DNA of 64,000 nucleotides, from positions 1 to 64,000 of the forward strand of contig JABMPT010000012.1 of the NCBI GenBank assembly GCA_013202845.1, written 5' to 3'. This DNA comes from Candidatus Woesearchaeota archaeon (GTDB lineage: Archaea; Nanobdellota; Nanobdellia; Woesearchaeales; GCA-2686295). Shown one piece after another: positions 17,688 to 27,938 of the stretch; positions within the stretch are counted from its first letter, which is position 1, and the number at the start of each line of letters is the position of its first letter. The notes below the pieces were generated by a model, which did not search any database, was not told where the DNA came from, and saw only the letters and a program-made list of their open reading frames with translations. A program made the translations under genes and the position numbers.

Positions 17688-18494
17688 ATGGAACAGGAGA
17701 TCATAGACACATTAACAAGCATAGGACTGACAGAAGGAGAAGCAAAAACATACTTGGCATTATCTGCAATAGGAACATCAACAGTTGGAGCTATAATAAA
17801 ATATTCAGGAGTCTCAGCATCAAAAGTATATCAAATTTTGCAGAGATTAATGCGAAAAGGATTAGTGAGTATGATTGTAGAAGAAGGCAAAAAGGTCTTT
17901 ACAGCCCTGCCGCCAGATATGCTTTTACAGTATTTAGATAACGAGAAAAAAATAATAGAGACAAACAAGAAAAAAGTAAGTGACATAATACCAATCCTTA
18001 AATTGAAACAGGGTTCAAGAACCAAACTACCACTTGCAGAATATGTCAGAGGAGAGAAGGGATTTGCAAGTTTCAGACAAAAATTCTTTGAATTAGCAAA
18101 AGAAAAACATACCTACAATGCAATTGCAGGATCAAGAGTTGCCTTTAAACTGCAAAAACACTGGTTTCCCCAAAGTGAACAATTCGCAGAGAAACACATA
18201 ACACAGAAAGTAGTTTATGACAAATACACCTGGCATGAAAAAGATGAATCAGTGCACAGAAGGTCTGAGAGAAAAGACTATTATCCAATAATATTAAAAA
18301 AGAAATATACGGATTTGCCAAATCTTAGCACCTTGGGAGAAAATACTGTGATAACAGATGTTGATGAGAAAGGAGAGGTATACAGTTTCTTCATACACAA
18401 CAAGACACTTACAGATTCTTTTGTTAAATTAATACAATTAGTAAGAGATATGGGGGAAGTTCCAAAAGGTTACAAGAAAGAACCAGATGAGTAG
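17688..18494 (+). CDS. TrmB-family transcriptional regulator
   Basis: 268 aa. The winged helix occupies residues 1-80 (LTEGEAKTYLALSAIG, SGVSASKVYQILQRLMRKGL), followed by a coiled linker (NEKKIIETNKKKVSDIIPIL) and a single PLD-like effector module beginning at LAEYVRGEKGFASF. It is divergent from the HAD-swivel operon and presumably controls it. Only one effector copy is present, against three in the related regulator at 12582-14108. It converges on the transporter-flavokinase gene with a 2-base gap. Confidence 0.85.
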   Translation: MEQEIIDTLTSIGLTEGEAKTYLALSAIGTSTVGAIIKYSGVSASKVYQILQRLMRKGLVSMIVEEGKKVFTALPPDMLLQYLDNEKKIIETNKKKVSDIIPILKLKQGSRTKLPLAEYVRGEKGFASFRQKFFELAKEKHTYNAIAGSRVAFKLQKHWFPQSEQFAEKHITQKVVYDKYTWHEKDESVHRRSERKDYYPIILKKKYTDLPNLSTLGENTVITDVDEKGEVYSFFIHNKTLTDSFVKLIQLVRDMGEVPKGYKKEPDE

Positions 18495-18496
18495 AA

Positions 18497-19771
18497 TTAT
18501 CTGACAAGCTTCAAATCTTCTTTAATCTGCTCTTTTAATTCTTCAACAGTTTCAAATTTCTTAACATCTCTGACTCTCTTTAGAATCTTTACTTTCAACT
18601 CTTTGCCATAGATGTCTCCTTTGAAGTTGCCAATATATATTTCAAGTCTTGGCGCTTCGTCAAATGTCTCTACAAAGCCGAAATGCATCAAGCTCTTGTA
18701 CTTTTTCCCGTTATATTTTGCTTTCACCAAGTAAACTCCATGAGGAATATCAAAATCTTTTCTATCAAGATTTGCAGTTGGGAATCCAAGTCTTCTTCCT
18801 CGGCCTTTCCCTTTCATTACTTTAGCTTTGAAAGTCAATCCTTTTAGTTTTCCCTCACCAACAACCTGGTAGAAGCATATAAATAATACAACTGCTGCAA
18901 CTATCTGCACAGTGTTTAAGATGTTCTTGTTAATCAAGTAATCTAATATTACAGCTGAGAAAGGCCAGAACATTTCAAGAATTGTTGCAATTGAGGCAGG
19001 GACTCTTCTCAAGCCGAAGTAGTAGAAGAACATCGCCATTGCACCGCTTGTGAAGACTATCAATATCAAGAAATTCCAATGAGTAGTTGTTAAATTGCTA
19101 ACTTTATGTATATCTCCTGTGAATAGTATTATTATAAGGAGAATGAAAGTTGTGATTCCAAATCTTAGAGCAGCTGTTGATTTGAAATTTAGATGATTTA
19201 CAATTCTCTTTCCGAAAACAGTTGATGAGCCGAATGAGAATGCAGCTATTAAAGAATAGAACGCAGCATGGTGGAACAAGTTAATCTCTGATAAATGTAG
19301 ACCATACTTTCCAAAAGCCAAAAAATAACCTGCTATCACAGCCAAAACAGCCCAGAAGTAGAATCTCTTGCTGAGCTTTTCCTTCAAGATAATAGCTGCC
19401 ATTATCAAAGCAAAAAAAGGCTGGAGTTTCTGCAACAAGATAACAGTTGCGAAAGTAGTCTCTCCATAGATAGCCGCGAAAAAGGCTTTAGTGATAGTGA
19501 TGGTTCCTATAACTCCTCCAAAGATACAGACCCATAAGATTGCACCCCAGCTCTTTAAGGATAATTTTCTTATCTTATGCCAGCTCAAGACAATAAAAGG
19601 GCTTAAGACAACAAAGCCAAACAGATGCTCCAAGAAAACAACCAATGTTGCTGACAACTCGTAGAACTTTGGCCTAATGAAGATGCCATCAAAGCTCCAG
19701 AAAAGAGCAGCGAGCATTATAGCCAAAGCACCAAAGATGATTCTCTTATCTGGTTTTTGAAACAATTTCAT
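18497..19771 (-). CDS. EamA/DMT transporter fused to a riboflavin-kinase domain
   Basis: 424 aa. Residues 1 to about 305 form a ten-helix drug/metabolite transporter of the EamA type (two repeats, e.g. [19 protein letters not shown] and [19 protein letters not shown]). Residues about 308-424 match the bacterial/eukaryotic flavokinase domain: [15 protein letters not shown] with the PTAN motif, IPHGVYLV, a Glu in LEIYIGNF at the catalytic-base position, [13 protein letters not shown], and [16 protein letters not shown]. Archaea normally use the unrelated CTP-dependent RibK. Some EamA proteins (RibN) carry riboflavin, so import plus phosphorylation to FMN is the natural reading. It ends the right-hand swivel operon, joined by an ATGA overlap. 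Confidence 0.82.
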   Translation of the reverse strand: MKLFQKPDKRIIFGALAIMLAALFWSFDGIFIRPKFYELSATLVVFLEHLFGFVVLSPFIVLSWHKIRKLSLKSWGAILWVCIFGGVIGTITITKAFFAAIYGETTFATVILLQKLQPFFALIMAAIILKEKLSKRFYFWAVLAVIAGYFLAFGKYGLHLSEINLFHHAAFYSLIAAFSFGSSTVFGKRIVNHLNFKSTAALRFGITTFILLIIILFTGDIHKVSNLTTTHWNFLILIVFTSGAMAMFFYYFGLRRVPASIATILEMFWPFSAVILDYLINKNILNTVQIVAAVVLFICFYQVVGEGKLKGLTFKAKVMKGKGRGRRLGFPTANLDRKDFDIPHGVYLVKAKYNGKKYKSLMHFGFVETFDEAPRLEIYIGNFKGDIYGKELKVKILKRVRDVKKFETVEELKEQIKEDLKLVR

Positions 19772-20925
19772 TTTATCTTTTTCACAACACCTTTATTGGC
19801 ATCAACTTCGACGAAATCTCCATCTTTTAAAACCTTTGTGGCTACTTTTGTCCCTATGATGCATGGTTTTTTCAACTCCCTTGAAACAATTGCTGCATGA
19901 CATAAAAGTCCTCCAACATCTGTGACTATAGCAGATGCTTTTTTCATTGCTAATATCATATCTGGTGCTGTCATCTCTGTTACTAGTATATTTCCCTCTG
20001 GCATCTTTTTAATATCTTCTTTTAAGGTTCCAGACAAAGATTCTCTTAGTATAGTTACTTTTCCTTTGACTTTTTCGTGACAAGCTGTTCGGCCTTTTAT
20101 TATGTTTTGCGAGTCTTCAAAGTTTTCTATTTTTCCTTTTGGTATTGTTACTTCATAGCCTTCTTTCAAGTATGTTAGTTTGTATTTCTTTAATCTGTTT
20201 TGTATCTTTTTTTTGTTAGGTCCTTTTTTTCTCTTGAGCATTTCTATTATTTCTTTACTGATGCAGTTCTCGATCTCAAGAGTGGTTAGTCCAAATCTTC
20301 TGCCAATCTCTTTGAGTAAAACTTTTCCCTCAGTATACGCTTTTTGCCATGTTTTGTGCATTTCAAATCTCCTGTCTCCTACTTTCTTCATACCTATTAA
20401 GATTTGTTTAATTTTAGGATCCACTTTCATTCTACTAAAATCATTATTTAATAATCTGGCCATGTTTTCTTCTTTTGGTTCTGGTAATCCTTTTTGGATA
20501 TCTTCAATTGTTTTTTTATAGAAATCTCCTCTGCAAAAACGGTAAATTCCCATAATAGCTGAATAAGAATCAAAAAACTCTTCGAATAATTCTAGAATTT
20601 CTTTGTTACTTTTCTTTGTCAGATCCATATCTAAAATGTTTTTTGTTGCTTTGTTAATCCTTTTTTCGATTTCCTTACTTTTTTTCCAGAAAAATTTTAT
20701 GAATTTATGGTCTTTGTATTTAATGGCTCCATACTTTATTGCTTTCATCTCGGTTTTGATATGTTTGTAAAATGTAACTTTCTGATTCCTGCTGGTAAAA
20801 TAATGGTTGTCATATTTAAAACCAAAATATTCGAACATCTTATCAGTATCTCCAACATATATTGTTTCTACCCATAACAAAGGAGAATTTGAATGACTCC
20901 AACCAAGAATGTATCCTTTTTTCAT
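19768..20925 (-). CDS. Phosphohistidine swivel-domain protein without ATP-grasp (array member)
   Basis: 385 aa from the ATG at 20925-20923; codons further upstream belong to the preceding gene's swivel domain read in another frame. It is shorter than most: the [13 protein letters not shown] patch near residue 25 is present, but the WI-NNY-G segment is absent. The mobile domain has [17 protein letters not shown], then [20 protein letters not shown] (His near 343); Val replaces the usual Glu in DEGG, as also in its neighbour at 20922-22325. ATGA overlaps join it to that member and to the transporter-flavokinase gene. Confidence 0.9.
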   Translation of the reverse strand: MKKGYILGWSHSNSPLLWVETIYVGDTDKMFEYFGFKYDNHYFTSRNQKVTFYKHIKTEMKAIKYGAIKYKDHKFIKFFWKKSKEIEKRINKATKNILDMDLTKKSNKEILELFEEFFDSYSAIMGIYRFCRGDFYKKTIEDIQKGLPEPKEENMARLLNNDFSRMKVDPKIKQILIGMKKVGDRRFEMHKTWQKAYTEGKVLLKEIGRRFGLTTLEIENCISKEIIEMLKRKKGPNKKKIQNRLKKYKLTYLKEGYEVTIPKGKIENFEDSQNIIKGRTACHEKVKGKVTILRESLSGTLKEDIKKMPEGNILVTEMTAPDMILAMKKASAIVTDVGGLLCHAAIVSRELKKPCIIGTKVATKVLKDGDFVEVDANKGVVKKIK

Positions 20926-22325
20926 TCTATCTTTCTCACTACTCCTTTGTTTGCATCGACCTCGACAAGATCTCCATCCTTTAAAATTTTTGTGGCAATT
21001 TTGGTGCCTACAATGCAAGGAATGTTCATCTCCCTACTAACAATTGCTGGATGGCTTAGTAATCCTCCGACATCTGTTACTATTGCAGATGCTTTTTTCA
21101 TCATCGGAATGAAATCTGGTGTTGTCATAGGAGATACCAATACATCTCCTTCATTCATTTTGTCCATATTTTCTGGAACAGAGAATATTTTTACAATTCC
21201 TTTCGCTTTTCCTTCGCAAGCAGGAATTCCTTTGATTTCTTTATCTGATAAATCTTCTTTTGGCATCAATGATTTTCTTAGTTTGGATAATTCTTCAGGA
21301 TTGTTTATAAGAATCTCTTTATCATTATGCAAGAATAGACAAAAGTCATCTCTTTCTCTGTTTTTAATATTTGGTTTAGTATTATTTTCTAAATGGTTAA
21401 TAGCTTCTCTGAAAGTTAGTAATAACAACTCTTTATATGTTAGTCCCAGCTTCTTAGCAATTAATGTTAGAAAATTATTTGCTTTGAATGAAACCTTGCT
21501 GAAGATTTCTGCACTTTTTTGCCTGATATAGGCTAGTTCAGATGCTGCTTTTGTGATGAACCTTGTATTCTCTGAAGGTTTGTTTTTTTTACTGTGTAAT
21601 TCTTCAACTTTATGTAATTCTTTCAGAAATTTGTCTAATGTTAGGGTTTCACCCCAGAAATGATGAAATCCTACCCAGTCAAACTCTTCTAAATGTTTTT
21701 CAATCTTATCCCAGATAATTTTATCTTTCTTTATTTCTTCCAATGCTTTGTCATAATCTTTTCTTATTAAATCTAGTAACCCTTTTTCTTCAAGTAATTT
21801 CTTTATTTTCAATGATTCCTTATGCTCTGTTATCATAGGTGTTTCAATCATTGGCGTGCTGTTAAGAATTTCAGTATATGGAACTTTAATTTTCTTAGAA
21901 TAATTTATAATCAAGTCATCAGTGAGCATGCAAGTAAGAAGCCATGGAACCATTATATCTCTTGATGAAAAAATGAATTCTTTGAATAAGTTAGTATTTG
22001 CTTCTTGGCATTCCTTAACTTTTGGAATCAGTTTCAGATGATTATTAAATACTTTTTCTGAGACTTCCATATAATTGTTAAAGAATTCTTCATCTTGTTC
22101 ATCAATGGCTTTTGCTAATCTATCTTTGATAATCTTCCAACCTTTCTTAGAAGGAATGGTGTGTCCATCAATAATCAATATTTTACAATCCAGATTTTTA
22201 AAACCAATCTCTTGGCAGAGTTCTTCATCATGCCAGTCAACCCAGAAAGAAGCAGAAAGCGGTGGCTGAATCCATTGACCATAGTACTCCCATTCTTCAG
22301 GATTTATAAGATCTGCTCGGCTCAT
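20922..22325 (-). CDS. Phosphohistidine swivel-domain protein without ATP-grasp (array member)
   Basis: 467 aa. It starts with a Trp/Tyr-rich stretch ([19 protein letters not shown]), has [19 protein letters not shown] near 212, and a helical block [18 protein letters not shown]. The mobile domain reads [37 protein letters not shown], with His near 425 preceded by Ser and followed by Pro, one of the more deviant active-site loops in the array. ATGA overlaps at both ends. Confidence 0.9.
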   Translation of the reverse strand: MSRADLINPEEWEYYGQWIQPPLSASFWVDWHDEELCQEIGFKNLDCKILIIDGHTIPSKKGWKIIKDRLAKAIDEQDEEFFNNYMEVSEKVFNNHLKLIPKVKECQEANTNLFKEFIFSSRDIMVPWLLTCMLTDDLIINYSKKIKVPYTEILNSTPMIETPMITEHKESLKIKKLLEEKGLLDLIRKDYDKALEEIKKDKIIWDKIEKHLEEFDWVGFHHFWGETLTLDKFLKELHKVEELHSKKNKPSENTRFITKAASELAYIRQKSAEIFSKVSFKANNFLTLIAKKLGLTYKELLLLTFREAINHLENNTKPNIKNRERDDFCLFLHNDKEILINNPEELSKLRKSLMPKEDLSDKEIKGIPACEGKAKGIVKIFSVPENMDKMNEGDVLVSPMTTPDFIPMMKKASAIVTDVGGLLSHPAIVSREMNIPCIVGTKIATKILKDGDLVEVDANKGVVRKIE

Positions 22326-23674
22326 TTTATTTTCTTAACTACTCCTTTATTAGCATCTACTTCTACCAAGTCCCCATCTTTGAAAACTCTTGTGGCTATT
22401 TTTGCTCCGACAATGCATGGCAACCCCAGTTCTCTGCTTGTCAATGCAGCGTGACTCAACATTCCTCCTTCATCTGCAACGATTGCTACTGCTTTTTTCA
22501 TGTAAGGAGTATATCTTGGATCAGTTGTTCTTGCTATTAGTACGTTTCCTTTCTTCACTTTTTTCAAGTCTTTTAGTGTTTTTACAATGACTGCTTTTCC
22601 CTTAGCTTTTCCTTTACTAGCAGTTGATCCTTTCAATTCTTTTCTACCACTCACATCTTTTATTACTATTCTCTTGATTTCTTCTATTTCATCAGAATCT
22701 GTCACAATATGCATCTTGTCTTTGTAAACATAGTGTATGAATGGTTTGTTTCTCTTCTTTATCTCTTTTGGGTCGGGTAGTTTTCCTTCAAGCAGTATTT
22801 GTTTTATTTCATCATAAGTAAGATTTGTAATTGTCCTGAGAGTTATGTCTTTATCATTGAACATATCTCGCAAGTGTTGGAAAAATGGTTGTAAGTAGTA
22901 GAGTGCTTTTTTCCATGCATCAACGCGGTCATTTTTTATGAATGCGTATTCATGCATCAATGTTGCCTTTGCTCTTAGCTCTTTGTTTTTAACTTTTTTT
23001 ATTAATTCTGAGAATTCCTTTTTGCTTTTTTTTATATTTGAAAATGTTTTTTCAATCTCTTCTTGTTTCACTGTTTTCTTCAGTTTAGCCAGATCCTTCT
23101 CAGTATATGGTGGTTCTGAAAGAGAATAGACATTTAACCACCCATATTTTTCTGCGACTTTCTTCAGTGGTTTGTCAAGAAGCATTTTTTCAAATCTCTG
23201 ATACACTGTTGGAGTTTCTGCTTGTACAATTATCTTGAACTTGTCTTTGAAGACTTTTATTAGTTCTGTCTCACAGTTTTCGTTTAATGTGAATGGGAGC
23301 ATTATGTAATCCTGAAATTCTTCTGCTGTCTTAATATATTTATTACACATTTTCCAAAGTTTCTTCTTTGAAGCAGTTCTTGCTATTTTTCCGAGTTTCT
23401 TTGCAGGTTCAATCAGGTTTTTTCTTTTTTTAGGATATTCTTTCAGGTGTTTCTTATAGTTCTTAACACAGTTATTCAGAAGTTTCATAGAGTACTTGTG
23501 AAACAAGTCTTTATCCATATAATAGGTAGCATTTGGTTTTTCTTTTGGGATTGTGACAAATATATCAACATGTTTTGCTATGTGCTTCATAAACACATAT
23601 TCCCTTGCAATAGAAGAAGGCCTTGTAGCCCATATCCTGTAATCGTATTTCTTTAGATGGTTGAATTTATTCAT
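22322..23674 (-). CDS. Phosphohistidine swivel-domain protein without ATP-grasp (array member)
   Basis: 450 aa, very Lys-rich in the N-terminal 200 residues. YGWLNVYSLSEPPYTEKD near 180 and HEYAFIKNDRVDAWKKA near 240 are the landmarks. The mobile domain is the most diverged of the set: TTDPRYTPYMKKAVAIVAD, EGGMLSHAALTSRELGLPC, VGAK in place of xGTK, with the His near 408 kept. ATGA overlaps on both sides. Confidence 0.9.
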   Translation of the reverse strand: MNKFNHLKKYDYRIWATRPSSIAREYVFMKHIAKHVDIFVTIPKEKPNATYYMDKDLFHKYSMKLLNNCVKNYKKHLKEYPKKRKNLIEPAKKLGKIARTASKKKLWKMCNKYIKTAEEFQDYIMLPFTLNENCETELIKVFKDKFKIIVQAETPTVYQRFEKMLLDKPLKKVAEKYGWLNVYSLSEPPYTEKDLAKLKKTVKQEEIEKTFSNIKKSKKEFSELIKKVKNKELRAKATLMHEYAFIKNDRVDAWKKALYYLQPFFQHLRDMFNDKDITLRTITNLTYDEIKQILLEGKLPDPKEIKKRNKPFIHYVYKDKMHIVTDSDEIEEIKRIVIKDVSGRKELKGSTASKGKAKGKAVIVKTLKDLKKVKKGNVLIARTTDPRYTPYMKKAVAIVADEGGMLSHAALTSRELGLPCIVGAKIATRVFKDGDLVEVDANKGVVKKIK

Positions 23675-25092
23675 TTTATTTTTTTAACAATTCCTTTGTT
23701 AGCATCGACCTCAACAAGGTCTTCATCTTTGAAAGTTGTTGTGGCTTTATGGGTTCCTACAATGCAAGGAATCCTAAATTCTCTTGAAACAACAGCTGCA
23801 TGGGATGTTATACCACCTTCATTGGTCACAATGGCTCCTGCCTTGGCTATTAAAACCATCATATTAGGCTGAGTCATGTCCGTAACCAGCACATCTCCTT
23901 CTTCAAAAATTTTAGAGAGTTCTTTTACTTTATTGATGTTTTCTGATAGTATTACTCTGACTTTGCCTGTGTGTTTTCCTTTGCTTACAATGGTTCCTTT
24001 GATTTCTTCTTTAGTATTTTCTTTGAATAATTCTGGATAGTTGTCTTTAGCGAATTTTTTGGCTTTTTTGCCTGATAAAAATATTTCTTTGTAATCTTCG
24101 AGCGCGACAAAATAACTTTCTTCTCTCGCTTTCAGTTCTTCCTTTGATAATGATTTTCCGTTTTTCAAAGCTTCAATAACTTCTTTAATCCTGTAGTACG
24201 AAACTAGTTCAACAACTTTAATATCAAGCCTTTTAGCAACTTCATCCATAAGATTGTGAGCTAGGAACTCAACTCCTGCCCAAGTAGGCTTCAATCTCAT
24301 CCTACCAAGCGTTGTTCTATGAAATAGATCTACTAATTGATTTAATTCATCATTGTTGAATTCTTTTAGTATAGATATAACTTTTTTCTTATGTCTCTTT
24401 TTTGAATCGATTATTTCTTGAGTAATGTTTTGGTAGTCTGTTTTCTTATCATCTAAGAACTTATTCTTGTAATAATTGATTGCTTCATCCAAGTCATGTG
24501 TGTTCCACATATGCCAGGAAAACCTTTCTAAATAGCTTAAGATATCATCTTTACTGATGCTATCTTTGTCTTTTACCAAATTATACCAATATATTTCCCC
24601 ATTGTTGATATCATCAAGTTCATAAGGTTCTACAACTGTTAGCAGTTTATCCTCGTCTTTGACAATCTCTCTGATCCTGTTCTCTGCAGCCATTAAGGGC
24701 TCATGTTGTGATTGACAATAAAAAGCAACTCCGTCAGCAACACAATCTTGTAGTTCCCAAAATAGATCAGCAAGCTCTTCATTACTCATTTGAGAAACAT
24801 TTGAATTTTTTACTTTTTTTATGATTTCAAAAAATGTTCTTCTGGTTTCTTCAGCTGCTTTGAAATATTTGTCTGCGAAATTTTGATTGAAAAACTTTTT
24901 CCCTTCTTCAACTGTTTCATCGAAAGATCTTTTAGATAAATATCCTTCACCCAAATGATTCTCAGAATAATATATTATATCTCTCATTGTGGTTCCAGGA
25001 AAAGGAAACTTTTTCATGAAGCTAATCATCGCTCCATCTATTAGAAACATTGATATTCTCCCTCCCCACCAATAAACAAGTTTCTTTTTCAT
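23671..25092 (-). CDS. Phosphohistidine swivel-domain protein without ATP-grasp (array member)
   Basis: 473 aa. FSWHMWNTHDLDEAINYY near 200 replaces the WI-NNY-G motif. The linker carries an extra acidic-basic stretch (ENINKVKELSKIFEEGDVLV). The mobile domain reads MTQPNMMVLIAKAGAIVTN, EGGITSHAAVVSREFRIPC (His near 431, Ser before it), and DEGG has become NEGG. A His follows in VGTHKATTTF. ATGA overlaps at both ends. Confidence 0.9.
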   Translation of the reverse strand: MKKKLVYWWGGRISMFLIDGAMISFMKKFPFPGTTMRDIIYYSENHLGEGYLSKRSFDETVEEGKKFFNQNFADKYFKAAEETRRTFFEIIKKVKNSNVSQMSNEELADLFWELQDCVADGVAFYCQSQHEPLMAAENRIREIVKDEDKLLTVVEPYELDDINNGEIYWYNLVKDKDSISKDDILSYLERFSWHMWNTHDLDEAINYYKNKFLDDKKTDYQNITQEIIDSKKRHKKKVISILKEFNNDELNQLVDLFHRTTLGRMRLKPTWAGVEFLAHNLMDEVAKRLDIKVVELVSYYRIKEVIEALKNGKSLSKEELKAREESYFVALEDYKEIFLSGKKAKKFAKDNYPELFKENTKEEIKGTIVSKGKHTGKVRVILSENINKVKELSKIFEEGDVLVTDMTQPNMMVLIAKAGAIVTNEGGITSHAAVVSREFRIPCIVGTHKATTTFKDEDLVEVDANKGIVKKIK

Positions 25093-26585
25093 TTTAGTTT
25101 TTTAACAATTCCTTTGTTAGCATCAACCTCTACCAAGTCTCCATCTTTCAAAACTTTAGTGGCAATCTTTGTTCCTATTACACAAGGTATCTTCAATTCT
25201 CGAGATATTATCGCTGCATGGGTTGTTATTCCACCTTGCTCTGTGACTATTGCCGCTGCCTTCTTCATTATTGGGACAAATTCAGGTGTTGTATTGTTGG
25301 TTACAAGTATTTCTCCTTCTTTGAAATCATATGCTTTCTGTGCATCCTTTACTAGTCGAACTCTGCCTTTTACAAGTCCTGGAGATGCAGGCATTCCAAG
25401 TATTTCTTTTATGTCGCCATAGTTCTCTATGAAATCTGATTCGTTCACATATGTTTTCAAATCTTCCCCTTCATACACGATGCATCCTTCAGGAAATCCG
25501 CATGCAAAGTTCTTCTCAATTCTTTGTCTTAGTTTCTCTCTGTCAATATTCTTGTTCAAAAACATATCTTCAAGTTCATCTTCTATTGTGTTGCGTAGGT
25601 CTGTCACAGTCAGATTCATTCTCTTCCCCATTTCTTCAAAGCATATCTTCATGAAATGAGCTATTCTAACAAGACCCATCTTTCTGTAGTCTTGCATATG
25701 AGTCATTAGCTCTGACATCCTGACAACATTGGTTAAGTGATCATTATTAATCTCTTTCAAGAGCACATCTTTCTTCTTCTTGTTCTGTGTAAGCATTTCT
25801 TCATAGTCTTCCTTAGTATCAAGTTCAAATATCTTCTTTGCAAAGTCTTCTTCCTTCAATATCAAAGGAAAATAATTGTTTTGAACCCAATAATGTTTTT
25901 TGACATGATCCTGCAAAAGTGTCCAAATTTCTTTGTCTTTTTTTACATATTCATAGAACTCTTCAAAGCTTTTCCAGTCACCTTTTACTTTCTTTGCAAT
26001 CCTTGCAAGGTCAATTGCTTCTTCATTTACATATGAAGGAATTGTAGGAGCAGTCAATATGACAACCACTTCTTCTTTGTCATTTCTATCAGGTATGAAA
26101 GAAATTATGAACTCTGAGAACCAATCTGTTTCTCCCACTGAGAGAAATGAATCTGCAAGATATCCTGATGCTCCTTGTTTTACATTTGCATGGTATAGTT
26201 TCTCGTAAGCATCATATAATTCTTTGTCACTTAGACTTGCAAAATCTATATTTTCTGCTTCTTCGTACGCTTCAATATTTGCTTTATGATCTTCTTCCCA
26301 GATATTATACACATTCATGAAGAAATCCAAGTTCTCCTTGTTTTTTTCCAAGAAAATATTTCTAACTCTTTCGAGTTCGTGCAAATCCCAAAACCAATCA
26401 ACCTCGCTGTTGGAATTTATAGTATATCCGCTTTTGAATCCAAAGGGATGTTTTTTACACATCTCATAGACACCCGCATGTATTCCTTGCATGAATATCA
26501 TATGCAAAAATCCTGGATAGAGTTTTTCTAGCCATTCATGATTGGGATTATTCACAATTATATTTTGCTTTGACAATATCTTCAT
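25089..26585 (-). CDS. Phosphohistidine swivel-domain protein without ATP-grasp (array member)
   Basis: 498 aa, the longest single-unit member. It has HYWVQNNYFPLILKEEDF near 230 and LMTHMQDYRKMGLVRIAHF near 300. The linker IEDELEDMFLNKNIDREKL is followed by a Cys/Gly-rich EKNFACGFPEGCIVYEGEDL segment not seen in the others. The mobile domain reads NTTPEFVPIMKKAAAIVTE, QGGITTHAAIISRELKIPC; DEGG is EQGG and the residue before the His (near 456) is Thr. ATGA overlaps at both ends. Confidence 0.91.
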   Translation of the reverse strand: MKILSKQNIIVNNPNHEWLEKLYPGFLHMIFMQGIHAGVYEMCKKHPFGFKSGYTINSNSEVDWFWDLHELERVRNIFLEKNKENLDFFMNVYNIWEEDHKANIEAYEEAENIDFASLSDKELYDAYEKLYHANVKQGASGYLADSFLSVGETDWFSEFIISFIPDRNDKEEVVVILTAPTIPSYVNEEAIDLARIAKKVKGDWKSFEEFYEYVKKDKEIWTLLQDHVKKHYWVQNNYFPLILKEEDFAKKIFELDTKEDYEEMLTQNKKKKDVLLKEINNDHLTNVVRMSELMTHMQDYRKMGLVRIAHFMKICFEEMGKRMNLTVTDLRNTIEDELEDMFLNKNIDREKLRQRIEKNFACGFPEGCIVYEGEDLKTYVNESDFIENYGDIKEILGMPASPGLVKGRVRLVKDAQKAYDFKEGEILVTNNTTPEFVPIMKKAAAIVTEQGGITTHAAIISRELKIPCVIGTKIATKVLKDGDLVEVDANKGIVKKLK

Positions 26586-27934
26586 TTTATCTTTCTTACA
26601 ACTCCTTTTTCTGTATCTAATTCAATAATATCATTATCTTTGAATATTTTAGTGGCGTACTTGGTTCCTATTATACATGGCTTTTTCATCTCTCTACTGA
26701 TGATTGCAGCATGGCAAGTTAAACCTCCTTCATCAGTCACGATTCCGGAACACTTCTCAACTGCTGAGATAAAGTTGGGTGTTGTTAAAGGAGTAACTAA
26801 TATTGCTCCTTTTTCCATCTTGCTAAGTTCTTCTCTATTATTGATCACAATTACTTTTCCTTTAATGTTCCCTTTGAAAGCAACCATTCCTTTTACTTCA
26901 TTTGAACTTGCAATGTCAATTTCTTCTTCTAGTGAAGTATCTTCCCAATCGAGAATTGTAAGCTTCTTGTCAAATAAAGAATTGAATCCTTTTTTCCTGT
27001 TTAAGAAAATTTGGTTATCAACTTTTTTATTGTTTTTCAAGGCATCTTCTATTTCCCAGTATGTTAATAAGAATGCATTGTCAACTCCTAGTTTTTTGTT
27101 TAAAGCTTCAATAACCTGTTTCATAATTAAGCCCATGTAGTTCAAAGAATCTTTTTTTGCAGTTCTTATATAGATGAATTCTTGAAGAGTTCTGATTGTT
27201 TCAATTAGTTCTTTATTTTTTACTTTGGAAATGACGTTTTCAGATGATTCCCTTAATATCTCTTCTTGTTGTTCATATTCACTAAGTTGATCTTTTGCAG
27301 TATCTCTTAACTCATTTATTCTGCTCTCATAATATTCTGGTGGAAATGGTTCTCCAACAAATTGTCTGATGTTAAACCAGCCATATTTTCTTGAGAGATC
27401 CATACTTTTTTCTTTGATATCAGTTTCTTTAGCAGCTACTTCTAGAACTTCTCTTAACTCTATTACTACTAAATTACTTTTTGATGGAATACTTATTTTT
27501 CTAAGACAATTTTCGGCTTCTTCTCCAAACTCTCTTTTCAAAAGCTTAAGAACTTTATTCTGTAAGTATTGATCGATGCAGTATGCAATTGGCATTGTCT
27601 GTCCGATTACAGGCAGCATTGTTGTAATTATTTCTTCAAATTCTTCGAAACTAATATCTGTATACTTTTTTGTCGTTGATTTATCGCAGAAACTTATTAA
27701 TTTCTCAATGTCTTTTTTATAACCCTCAATAACTTTTCTTAAGTCTTTATCATGTTTCGCAAGCAATTTTTTGAATTCTTCAACTTCCTTTTCACTGATG
27801 TAAACTTTAGTTCGTACATATTTATGCTTTGTAAACGAGAATTTGAATGAATAGTGTTCATCAACATTTTCTGACATTGATTTATTTAATAATGAAACCC
27901 ATAAAAGGTTTGATTCTCTAACCACTCCACCCAT
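26582..27934 (-). CDS. Phosphohistidine swivel-domain protein without ATP-grasp (array member)
   Basis: About 450 aa from the ATG at 27934. A TTG at 27946 would give 454 aa and overlap the upstream gene by 8 bases; the ATG follows that gene's TAA by four bases. This is the one complete contact in operon A without ATGA. YGWFNIRQFVGEPFPPEY near 175 and EFIYIRTAKKDSLNYMG near 255 are the landmarks. The mobile domain has LTTPNFISAVEKCSGIV and GGLTCHAAIISREMKKPC (His near 408), and it ends in ELDTEKGVVRKIK. Confidence 0.89.
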   Translation of the reverse strand: MGGVVRESNLLWVSLLNKSMSENVDEHYSFKFSFTKHKYVRTKVYISEKEVEEFKKLLAKHDKDLRKVIEGYKKDIEKLISFCDKSTTKKYTDISFEEFEEIITTMLPVIGQTMPIAYCIDQYLQNKVLKLLKREFGEEAENCLRKISIPSKSNLVVIELREVLEVAAKETDIKEKSMDLSRKYGWFNIRQFVGEPFPPEYYESRINELRDTAKDQLSEYEQQEEILRESSENVISKVKNKELIETIRTLQEFIYIRTAKKDSLNYMGLIMKQVIEALNKKLGVDNAFLLTYWEIEDALKNNKKVDNQIFLNRKKGFNSLFDKKLTILDWEDTSLEEEIDIASSNEVKGMVAFKGNIKGKVIVINNREELSKMEKGAILVTPLTTPNFISAVEKCSGIVTDEGGLTCHAAIISREMKKPCIIGTKYATKIFKDNDIIELDTEKGVVRKIK

Positions 27935-27938
27935 CCAT

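Noticed and set aside
20926-21018. Longer N terminus ([12 protein letters not shown]...) for the array gene ending at 19768
   Set aside because: Same situation: it is an out-of-frame read of the neighbour's conserved C terminus.
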